A DNA stretch of 64,000 nt from Streptomyces sp. NBC_01460. GTDB taxonomy: Bacteria; Actinomycetota; Actinomycetes; Streptomycetales; Streptomycetaceae. The DNA lies in assembly GCF_036227405.1 (NCBI RefSeq), contig NZ_CP109473.1:1798001-1862000 (forward strand). Reading direction: 5' to 3'. The translations under genes and the position numbers were made by a program. Below the pieces are notes generated by a model. That model did not search any database. It was not told the origin of the DNA and saw only the letters and a program-made list of their open reading frames with translations. This document shows positions 45,720-52,651 of this stretch, one piece after another (the stretch's first letter is position 1; each line of letters starts with the position of its first letter).

Positions 45720-46649
45720 TCAGTCGACCGGGGGCTGCTCCCGGCGCTCCGGGCCGGTGTTGAAGCCGGGGGCACCGCTGCCGAGGTTGCCGAACGCTCC
45801 GCTGAGGCCCTTGAGGGCGTCGCCGATCTCGCTGGGCACGATCCAGAGCTTGTTGGCGTCGCCCTCGGCGATCTTGGGGAGCATCTGGAGGTACTGGTAC
45901 GAGAGGAGCTTCTGGTCCGGGTCTCCGGCGTGGATGGACTCGAAGACCGTACGGATGGCCTGGGCCTCACCCTCGGCGCGGAGGGCGGACGCCTTCGCCT
46001 CGCCCTCGGCACGCAGGATCGCGGACTGCTTCTCACCCTCGGCGGTGAGGATCGCCGACTGCCTGATGCCCTCGGCGGTGAGGATGGCGGCGCGCTTGTC
46101 GCGGTCGGCGCGCATCTGCTTCTCCATCGAGTCCTGGATGGAGGTGGGCGGTTCGATGGCCTTGAGCTCGACGCGGTTGACGCGGATGCCCCACTTGCCG
46201 GTGGCCTCGTCGAGGACTCCGCGCAGCGCCGCGTTGATCTCCTCGCGGGAGGTCAGGGTCCGTTCGAGGTCCATGCCGCCGATGATGTTGCGCAGGGTGG
46301 TGACGGTGAGCTGCTCGATCGCCTGGATGTAGCTGGCGACTTCGTAGGTGGCGGCGCGGGCGTCGGTCACCTGGTAGTAGATGACGGTGTCGATGTTGAC
46401 GACGAGGTTGTCCTGGGTGATCACCGGCTGCGGCGGGAAGGGGACGACCTGTTCGCGGAGGTCGATCCTGTTGCGGATCGAGTCGATGAACGGGACGACG
46501 ATGTTCAGCCCGGCGTTGAGGGTGCGGGTGTAGCGGCCGAAGCGCTCCACGATGGCGGCACTGGCCTGCGGGATGACCTGGATCGTCTTGATCAGGGCGA
46601 TGAAGACGAGCACCACCAGAATGATCAGGACGATGATGATCGGTTGCAT
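45720..46649 (-). CDS. SPFH-domain (stomatin/band 7) protein
   Basis: 309 residues. One N-terminal membrane helix (IIIVLIILVVLVFIALIKTI) anchors a band-7 domain (VPQASAAIVERFGRYTRTL, FIDSIRNRIDLREQVVPFPP). A coiled coil with repeated ILTAEGEKQSAILRAEGEAK units follows, then a Gly/Pro-rich tail. These proteins oligomerise into membrane microdomains with NfeD partners. ATG 46649 has GAGG 6 nt upstream; the longer frame to 46724 is non-conserved. The nfeD gene lies upstream on the same strand. Confidence 0.94.
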   Translation of the reverse strand: MQPIIIVLIILVVLVFIALIKTIQVIPQASAAIVERFGRYTRTLNAGLNIVVPFIDSIRNRIDLREQVVPFPPQPVITQDNLVVNIDTVIYYQVTDARAATYEVASYIQAIEQLTVTTLRNIIGGMDLERTLTSREEINAALRGVLDEATGKWGIRVNRVELKAIEPPTSIQDSMEKQMRADRDKRAAILTAEGIRQSAILTAEGEKQSAILRAEGEAKASALRAEGEAQAIRTVFESIHAGDPDQKLLSYQYLQMLPKIAEGDANKLWIVPSEIGDALKGLSGAFGNLGSGAPGFNTGPERREQPPVD

Positions 46650-46809
46650 CGTGTGCCTCGTGCCCTTCGGTTGCCGACGGATCGCGGTGTTCGAGGTCGA
46701 ACGGTCATGACGGTCGCTGCTCACAACGGTCGCGTGTTCACGACGGTCGCATTCTCATGATGATCGACTTCGAGTTTGGCAGACCGGGGCCTGCCGTGTG
46801 ACCGGTTCG

Positions 46810-47238
46810 CTACATGACGACGGCCGTTGCACCGTCGATGTCCACGACGTCCACCTGCAGGCCGGGTTCGAAGACCTGGTCGCCGTCGAGTGAGCGCGCG
46901 GACCATACCTCTCCGGCGAGCTTGATGCGCCCGCCGCTGCCGTCCACCCGTTCCAGGACGACGGCCTGACGGCCTTTCAGTGCGTCGATGCCGGTGGCGG
47001 ACCCGGCCTGGCCCGCCCGGTGTCTGGCCGCGATCGGGCGGACGACCGCGATCAGGGCCACCGATACCAGGACGAAGACCAGGACTTGGGCGACGATGCC
47101 CCCGCCGAGGGCCGCGACGACGGCAGCGGCCACCGCTCCGACGGCGAACATCCCGAATTCGGGCATCGCGGTCAGGACGAGGGGAATGCCCAGTCCCACC
47201 GCGCCGATCAGCCACCACACCCACGCGTCGATGTCCAC
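46810..47238 (-). CDS. NfeD-family membrane protein
   Basis: 142 residues: three to four hydrophobic helices (AVGLGIPLVLTAMPEFGMFA, then VLVFVLVSVALIAVVRP), then a C-terminal OB-fold (IDALKGRQAVVLERVDGSGG, FEPGLQVDVVDIDGATAVV). NfeD proteins act with SPFH proteins in membrane domain organisation or proteolysis. The start is GTG 47238 with no strong ribosome binding site. It is upstream of the SPFH gene with a 160-nt gap, the usual pairing. Confidence 0.9.
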   Translation of the reverse strand: MDIDAWVWWLIGAVGLGIPLVLTAMPEFGMFAVGAVAAAVVAALGGGIVAQVLVFVLVSVALIAVVRPIAARHRAGQAGSATGIDALKGRQAVVLERVDGSGGRIKLAGEVWSARSLDGDQVFEPGLQVDVVDIDGATAVVM

Positions 47239-47303
47239 CCGGTCATCGTAGGACCGCGGGTGCCCTCCCGGACAGGGCGCAGAGGAGGTTGGCTGTGGTG
47301 CGC

Positions 47304-48104
47304 CTACTGGCCGAGGGGCAGGCCGCGAGCGGTGTAGCGGTCGCCGTGGTGCTCGACGACGAGGGGAAGGCCGAAGCAGAGGGAGAGGTTCCGGGAGCTG
47401 AGCTCGGTCTCCATGGGGCCGGCGGCGAGCACCTTGCCCTGACGGATCATCAGGACATGGGTGAAGCCGGGCGCGATCTCCTCGACGTGGTGGGTGACCA
47501 TGATCATGGACGGGGCGTACGGGTCGCGGGCCAGCCTGCCGAGACGGCGGACCAGGTCCTCGCGCCCGCCGAGGTCGAGCCCGGCGGCCGGCTCGTCCAG
47601 GAGGAGCAGCTCGGGGTCGGTCATCATGGCGCGGGCGATGAGGGTGCGCTTGCGCTCGCCCTCGGAGAGCGTGCCGAACTTGCGGTCGAGGTAGTCGGAC
47701 ATGCCGAGGCGGTCGAGGAACGCGCGGGCACGCTCCTCGTCGACGGCCTCGTAGTCCTCGTGCCAGGTGGCGGTCATCCCGTACGCGGCGGTGAGCACCG
47801 TCTGCAGGACCGTCTGGCGCCTGGGCAGCTTTTCGGCCATGGCCACACCGGCGATGCCGATGCGGGGCCGGAGCTCGAAGACGTCGGTGCCGACTCCGCC
47901 GAGCCGCTCGCCGAGGACCTTCGCCGTGCCGGTGCTGGGGAAGAGGTAGCTGGAGGCGATGTTGAGGAGGGTGGTCTTGCCGGCGCCGTTCGGGCCGAGG
48001 ATGACCCAGCGCTCCCCCTCCTTGACCGACCAGGAGACGTCGTCCACCAGAGCGCGTCCGTCGCGGACCACGGATACGTCCACCAGCTCCAGTACATCGC
48101 TCAT
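47304..48104 (-). CDS. ABC transporter ATP-binding protein
   Basis: 266 residues. Walker A LGPNGAGKTTLLN, Q-loop region, signature GTLSEGERKRTLIARAMM (LSEGE instead of LSGGQ), Walker B ELLLLDEPAAGLDLGGREDL, and switch VTHHVEEI are all present. No permease gene is adjacent, so it may serve as a soluble ABC protein or pair with a distant membrane partner. ATG 48104 has GGGGAG about 10 nt upstream. It is divergent from the next gene. Confidence 0.92.
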   Translation of the reverse strand: MSDVLELVDVSVVRDGRALVDDVSWSVKEGERWVILGPNGAGKTTLLNIASSYLFPSTGTAKVLGERLGGVGTDVFELRPRIGIAGVAMAEKLPRRQTVLQTVLTAAYGMTATWHEDYEAVDEERARAFLDRLGMSDYLDRKFGTLSEGERKRTLIARAMMTDPELLLLDEPAAGLDLGGREDLVRRLGRLARDPYAPSMIMVTHHVEEIAPGFTHVLMIRQGKVLAAGPMETELSSRNLSLCFGLPLVVEHHGDRYTARGLPLGQ

Positions 48105-48224
48105 GGCGCGTTGTCTCCCCATACAGTGTCGAGATCGTCGCGTGCCTGTGGGCACAGCTCCCAGGGAAAACCTACGCCACCCGGGGAGTGCTCAGGCCCT
48201 GGGGCCGTTCCCTAGGCTGTTCCC

Positions 48225-49004
48225 ATGCTTTCGGAACCACGCTCAGGGCGGCTCGCCGCATGGGGAAACGCGCTTTTGGCCGGACTTGTGTCACCGGACG
48301 ACGCCGCACTCGCGATCGTCGGCGAGGACGCGGTGCACCGCGTCGAGGGGCTGCCGGGTGAGGAGGGGCCCGTCGGGCTGACGCTGGCGCTCGGCCGGCT
48401 GAGAGGGCTGGGGGCGGCCGGTTTCCGGGTGGCGCTGCCGGTGCCCGGGCACCCGCTGGGGCTCAGCGGGCCGCCGGACTTCAACGCCCGGGCTCTCGAG
48501 GCGGAGGAGGCGGTGGTCACGTCCGGGGCTCCGTACGGGCTCGTACCGGAGGTGACCGAGGCGGGGCCCGCCGGGGATCTGCACGTCGAGGTGGTGTGGC
48601 GCTGTCTGCCGGTCAGGGAGGCGCCGCCGGCCGACGTGCCGTCGCTGGGTGAGGCGGAGCGGGAGCTCGCCGAGGCGTTGCGGGATGCCACGGCGGTGCT
48701 GTCCCGGCTGGACGTCGCCGGGTCCGGCCCGGTCGCGGAGGCCGCGGTGGACGCCTACCGGGCGCGGGCGGAACGGGGCCGCGAGGTGCTGGCTCCCGGG
48801 TATCCGCCCCGGGCGGTCCGGGTGCTGGAGCTCGCCCAGCGGGTCGGGCTGCTCGTGTCGGTGGCCCACGAGACGGGCCACGGGGGTGCGGTGAGCGCCT
48901 CCGAGATCGCGGCCCGGGGCGAGGCGCTGCGGCCGGTGGAGCGGGTGGCCCGGCGGGCGCAGGTCGCGGCGTACAACGCGTATGTGGAGGAGCGGGGCCG
49001 GTAG
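48225..49004 (+). CDS. Conserved actinobacterial hypothetical protein
   Basis: 259 residues, acidic and Ala/Gly/Leu-rich. Recognisable conserved stretches are RLAAWGNALLAGLVSPDDAA and AAGFRVALPVPGHPLGLSGP. No catalytic motif that I recognise. ATG 48225 follows a -10-like TAGGCT (48213-48218) by 6 nt, suggesting leaderless transcription. It ends before the hairpin at 49022. The function is unknown. Confidence 0.85.
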   Translation: MLSEPRSGRLAAWGNALLAGLVSPDDAALAIVGEDAVHRVEGLPGEEGPVGLTLALGRLRGLGAAGFRVALPVPGHPLGLSGPPDFNARALEAEEAVVTSGAPYGLVPEVTEAGPAGDLHVEVVWRCLPVREAPPADVPSLGEAERELAEALRDATAVLSRLDVAGSGPVAEAAVDAYRARAERGREVLAPGYPPRAVRVLELAQRVGLLVSVAHETGHGGAVSASEIAARGEALRPVERVARRAQVAAYNAYVEERGR

Positions 49005-49021
49005 TGCGGGGCGCCCCCGTC

Positions 49022-49054
49022 CGCCGGGCGGCCTCGGTGGGCCTGCCCGGCGGG
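49022..49054. terminator. Bidirectional terminator between hypothetical gene and chpE
   Basis: 9-bp perfect outer stem (CCGCCGGGC with GCCCGGCGG), with a further GGCC pairing inside the loop. Confidence 0.78.
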
Positions 49055-49073
49055 AGGAGGTGCGCGGCGCGGG

Positions 49074-49331
49074 TCAGCCGTTCAGGCCGAGGTTGCCGAA
49101 GGCCGGGTTGAGCAGGCCGATCACGTTGACCGTGTTGCCGACCACGTTCACCGGGACGTGCACCGGGACCTGGACGAGGTTGCCCGAGGCGACGCCCGGG
49201 GAGCCGACGGCCTGGCCGTGGGCGGCGGCCCCTCCGTGGCCGTGGCCCGTGGCGGAGGCGGCTCCGGCACCGGCGGCGACGAGTCCGCCCGCGATCATGG
49301 TGACGGCTGCGGCCTTCTTCAGGTTCTTCAC
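49074..49331 (-). CDS. chpE: Short chaplin, ChpE-like, lacking cysteines
   Basis: 85 residues. A signal peptide (1-27, ending ASA) precedes a chaplin domain (about 42-84: SPGVASGNLVQVPVHVPVNV then GNTVNVIGLLNPAFGN). Chaplins are amphipathic amyloid proteins that coat aerial hyphae and spores. The two conserved cysteines of most chaplins are replaced by Val and Leu, the feature that distinguishes ChpE in S. coelicolor. A His/Gly patch follows the signal peptide. No other chaplin or rodlin gene is nearby. Confidence 0.93.
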   Translation of the reverse strand: MKNLKKAAAVTMIAGGLVAAGAGAASATGHGHGGAAAHGQAVGSPGVASGNLVQVPVHVPVNVVGNTVNVIGLLNPAFGNLGLNG

Positions 49332-49488
49332 TTCAGGGTCCTCCTCGCGTCGCCGCGGCCGACCGCCGCAGCACGCATGGAGAACGCCGTCACGCCCCTG
49401 AGGATGCGCCGTACGGGTGACGTACGCCCGACATTATGAATCTCAGACCGGAAGGGAACCGTCCGATTTTCCGATCAACGGTGCCCCG

Positions 49489-50133
49489 TCAGCCCGCCGC
49501 TCCGTTCCGGACCGCCCACAGCGCGGCCTGGGTCCGGTCCGACAGATCGAGCTTCATCAGGATGTTCGAGACGTGCGTCTTGACCGTCTTCTCCGACAGG
49601 ACGAGCGCCCGGGCGATCTCCCGGTTGGAGCGCCCGTCGGCGATCAGGCCGAGCACCTCGCGCTCCCGCTCCGTCAGGGTGCTCCCCCGCCCCGTGCCGT
49701 TACCTGTGTCGTCCTGGGCCAGCAGCGCCCCGGCGACCTCCGGCTGGAGCAGGACGTGGCCCGCGTGGACCGAGCGGATGGCACCGGCGAGGGCGTCGGG
49801 GTCCACGTCCTTGTACACGTAGCCCGACGCTCCTGCCCGCAGGGCGGGTACGACCGTGCGCTGCTCGGTGAAGCTGGTGACGATCAGCACCCTGGCGGGG
49901 TTCTCGAGCTCCCTGAGCCGGCGCAGCGCCTCGATGCCGTCCATGCCGGGCATCTTGATGTCCATCAGGACGACGTCGGGCCGCAGCTCCTCGGCCCTGG
50001 CGACGCCCTCGGCCCCGTCCGCCGCCTCCCCGACGACCTCTATGTCGTCCTGGACCTCGAGGAAGGTCCGCAGTCCCCTGCGGACCACCTGGTGGTCGTC
50101 CACCAGCAGCACCTTGATGACCTTGTCAGACAC
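49489..50133 (-). CDS. NarL/LuxR-type response regulator
   Basis: 214 residues. Receiver domain with acidic pair D12-D13 (VDDHQVV), phosphoacceptor D58 (VVLMDIKMPGMDG) and the conserved Lys in GYVYKD. It is joined to a LuxR HTH (TEREREVLGLIADGRSNREI and SEKTVKTHVSNILMKL). GTG 50133 overlaps the end of the kinase gene by 8 nt, so it is translationally coupled to its partner kinase. Targets are unknown. Confidence 0.95.
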   Translation of the reverse strand: MSDKVIKVLLVDDHQVVRRGLRTFLEVQDDIEVVGEAADGAEGVARAEELRPDVVLMDIKMPGMDGIEALRRLRELENPARVLIVTSFTEQRTVVPALRAGASGYVYKDVDPDALAGAIRSVHAGHVLLQPEVAGALLAQDDTGNGTGRGSTLTEREREVLGLIADGRSNREIARALVLSEKTVKTHVSNILMKLDLSDRTQAALWAVRNGAAG

Positions 50134-51271
50134 AGGGGACCTCCATCCGGATCGTGGTGCCCTCGCCGGGCTCCGAGGCCACGGTGAGCCGGCCCCCGAC
50201 GCTGTCCGCGCGGTGCCGCATGGAGACGAGGCCCAGGTGGCGTCCGGCACGCCGGACCACCTGGGTGTCGAACCCGCGGCCGTCGTCGGCGATCCGCAGC
50301 ACCGTGGCCGAGGCCTCCCGGCCGAGCGTGACCGTGACCAGCCCGGCGCCCGAGTGGCGCAGGGCGTTGTGCAGGGCCTCCTGGGCGACCCTGAGCATCG
50401 CCTCCTCCTGAGCGGCGGGCAGGGCGCGCACCCCGGTGCTCCCGAAGGTGACCCGGGCGCTGTGGGCGCGGTCCAGGACCTGGATCTGGGTGCGGAGGGT
50501 GGCGACCAGGCCGTCCTCGTCCAGAGCGGCGGGGCGCAGCTCGACGACGGCGGCGCGCAGCTCGTCCACGGCCTCCCCGGCCAGGGTGGCGACCTGCTGG
50601 AGCTCGCCCTTGGCCCGGGCCGGGTCCCGGTCGACGAGGGCTGCGGCGGCCTGGGCGGTGAGCCGGAGCGAGAAGAGCTTCTGACTGACGGCGTCGTGCA
50701 GCTCGTGGGCGAGGCGGGAGCGCTCCTCGGCGATCGTCAGCTCGCGGCTGCGTTCGTAGAGCCTGGCGTTGGTGAGGGCGATCGCCGCGTGCTGGGCGAG
50801 GATCCCGAGGAGCTCCTCGTCCTCCTCCGTGAAGCCGCAGCCGCCCGTCGGCCGGGGGCAGCGCTTGTTGGCGAGGAAGAGCGCGCCGATGGTCTCGTCG
50901 CCGTCCTGGACGGGCAGCCCCAGGAAGTCGGACATCTCGGGGTGGGCGTCGGGCCAGCCCTCGAACCGGGGGTCCTTCCGTACGTCGGCGAGCCGCTGGG
51001 GCTTCGCCTCGTGGAGCATCGCCGCGAGGATGCCGTGCTGGCGCGGCAGCGGACCGATGGCCTTCCACCGCTCGTCGCTGACCCCGTCGACGACGAACTG
51101 GGCGAAGCCGCCGTGGTCGTCCGGCACACCGAGCGCCGCGTACTCGGCGTCGAGCAGTTCGCGGGCCGAGGCGACGATCGTCTTGAGGACGTCCCTCATC
51201 TCGAGGTGCCGGCTCATGGCGAGCAGGGCGGCACTGACCGCGGCGAGGCCGGACGGCGGGCGGTGGCTCAT
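50126..51271 (-). CDS. GAF-domain sensor histidine kinase (NarL-type partner)
   Basis: 381 residues, no transmembrane segment. A GAF sensory domain (about 25-165) precedes a HisKA_3 dimerisation domain with the phosphoacceptor in RLAHELHDAVSQ (H192), and a HATPase with ALHNALRHSGAG and IADDGRGFD. The GAF has CPRPTGGCGF with two cysteines, so redox, NO or metal sensing is possible but not shown. ATG 51271 is the first conserved start. It is co-transcribed with the response regulator. Confidence 0.93.
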   Translation of the reverse strand: MSHRPPSGLAAVSAALLAMSRHLEMRDVLKTIVASARELLDAEYAALGVPDDHGGFAQFVVDGVSDERWKAIGPLPRQHGILAAMLHEAKPQRLADVRKDPRFEGWPDAHPEMSDFLGLPVQDGDETIGALFLANKRCPRPTGGCGFTEEDEELLGILAQHAAIALTNARLYERSRELTIAEERSRLAHELHDAVSQKLFSLRLTAQAAAALVDRDPARAKGELQQVATLAGEAVDELRAAVVELRPAALDEDGLVATLRTQIQVLDRAHSARVTFGSTGVRALPAAQEEAMLRVAQEALHNALRHSGAGLVTVTLGREASATVLRIADDGRGFDTQVVRRAGRHLGLVSMRHRADSVGGRLTVASEPGEGTTIRMEVPCV

Positions 51272-51785
51272 GCGCTCACCGTACCGGCGGGCGCGATCCC
51301 GCCGGATCGGGCTGTGGACGGCCCCGGCGTAGGCCCTCGGACCTAGGTCCGAGGGGCTCGCGCGAGCCCTCGGGGGCCTCGCGCGATCCGGGGCCGCACC
51401 GGAGCGCGGGGCTTCGCCCCTCCGGCGCGGGAGTTCGGGGTCCCCGGCGCCTTTCCCCTGCCTCCGAGCCCTGGAAATCCCCTCACGCTCCGCATTACAG
51501 GAGCAACTATTTGTGAACGCGAAGGGCGCCCCGTGTGAGCCCAGGCATAGGACCCACGTCACTTACGAAGACGGATAGTCGACTCAAAAGGGGCAAGTTG
51601 CGCGGGTTCAAACCGGACAAGAAGGTATGAACGAGACCCCTGCCCACTACCCGGCTTCGTACGTCACACCTTTGCCACGTCATTTTGCTGGAGCTAAGAA
51701 TTGGGTTGTCCCCGACGGAGATGCGCCCCGGCGCTTCCGTCCGCGTCCTCGCCGAGGACCCCCTAGTTCGAAGAGGTACGACTGT
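51272..51785. other. Intergenic region between kinase and transglycosylase genes
   Basis: 514 bp. It holds the kinase promoter, a perfect 22-bp palindrome (51334-51355) and the long leader of the transglycosylase gene, whose ribosome binding site AGAGG is at about 51770. Long leaders of Streptomyces cell-wall hydrolase genes often carry a cyclic di-AMP riboswitch, but I could not find its conserved core here. Confidence 0.5.
51334..51355. repeat. Perfect 22-bp palindrome upstream of the two-component system
   Basis: Each arm is CCCTCGGACCT followed by its exact reverse complement, centred at CCTAGG. It lies 63 bp upstream of the kinase start, where a regulator, possibly the LuxR-type protein itself, could bind. 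Confidence 0.6.
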
Positions 51786-52514
51786 ATGTCCGTGTCCCGC
51801 ATCTCCAGCCGTAGCCGTCGTCTCAACAAGACGCAGAAGCTCTCCGTCGCGGGGGTCTCGACCCTGGCCGCCGCCGCCGTCGCCTTCTCCCTCGTCCCGC
51901 ACGACGCCTCGGCCACGACCGAGCCGCAGGCCGCTTCGGCCGCCGCGCCGGTCGCCTACACCGGCTCGCAGGCGAAGACCGACGTCCAGGCCGGCTCCAT
52001 CGAGCAGAACGCCACGGCCCAGCAGCTGGTCAAGGCCGCCGACGAGGCGAAGGCCAAGGAGGCCGCCGCCAAGAAGAAGGCCGCCGCGAAGGCGGAGGCG
52101 AAGGCCAAGGCCGTCGCCGAGGCCAAGGCCGACGCGAAGAAGCGTGCCGCCAAGAAGAAGGCCAGCCGCGCCGCCGACCGCAAGCCGGTCTACAAGAACA
52201 ACCTGGACGGCTGGATCCGTGAGGCTCTCGCCATCATGGACAAGAAGAACATCCCCGGCACCTACGAGGGCCTGCACCGCAACATCATCCGCGAGTCCAG
52301 CGGTAACCCCCGTGCCATCAACGACTGGGACATCAACGCCATCAACGGCGTCCCGTCGAAGGGCCTCCTGCAGGTCATCAAGCCGACCTTCGACTTCTAC
52401 CACGTCAAGGGCACCAAGCACGACCAGTACGACCCGGTCGCCAACATCACCGCCGCCGCCAACTACGCCGCGGACAAGTACGGCTCGATCGACAACGTCG
52501 ACAGCGCGTACTGA
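51786..52514 (+). CDS. Secreted lytic transglycosylase-like protein
   Basis: 242 residues. A signal peptide (about 1-43, ending ASA) precedes an Ala/Lys/Glu coiled coil (about 80-135) and a goose-lysozyme-like SLT domain (about 145-242). The SLT domain has IIRESSGNPRAINDWDINAI, whose glutamate is the expected catalytic acid, GLLQVIKPTF, and NITAAANYAADKYGS. It should cleave peptidoglycan outside the membrane. ATG 51786 has AGAGG 9-10 nt upstream. It is monocistronic with a terminator at 52591. Confidence 0.93.
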   Translation: MSVSRISSRSRRLNKTQKLSVAGVSTLAAAAVAFSLVPHDASATTEPQAASAAAPVAYTGSQAKTDVQAGSIEQNATAQQLVKAADEAKAKEAAAKKKAAAKAEAKAKAVAEAKADAKKRAAKKKASRAADRKPVYKNNLDGWIREALAIMDKKNIPGTYEGLHRNIIRESSGNPRAINDWDINAINGVPSKGLLQVIKPTFDFYHVKGTKHDQYDPVANITAAANYAADKYGSIDNVDSAY

Positions 52515-52590
52515 GCCACGCACCGAGCAAGGCCTGGCACAGAGGGCCCGCCGGTCCGCAGCGTCGCGTGACCGGCCGGCACATGCCGAA

Positions 52591-52617
52591 GGGCGGCACC
52601 CCACGGGGTTGCCGCCC
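52591..52617 (+). terminator. Terminator after the transglycosylase gene
   Basis: GGGCGGCACC (52591-52600) pairs with GGTTGCCGCCC (52607-52617) with one mismatch and flanking pairs. It separates this gene from the convergent ABC gene. Confidence 0.75.
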
Positions 52618-52651
52618 TCGGGCGTTTCCGGGCCCGACGGCCCGGACTGCA

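Noticed and set aside
46721..47224. Second open frame overlapping nfeD on the same strand
   Set aside because: Arg/Gly-rich shadow in another frame; NfeD has clear membrane helices and an OB-fold.
51500..51785. Cyclic di-AMP riboswitch before the lytic transglycosylase gene
   Set aside because: Leader length fits, but I could not find the conserved core motifs of the ydaO class.
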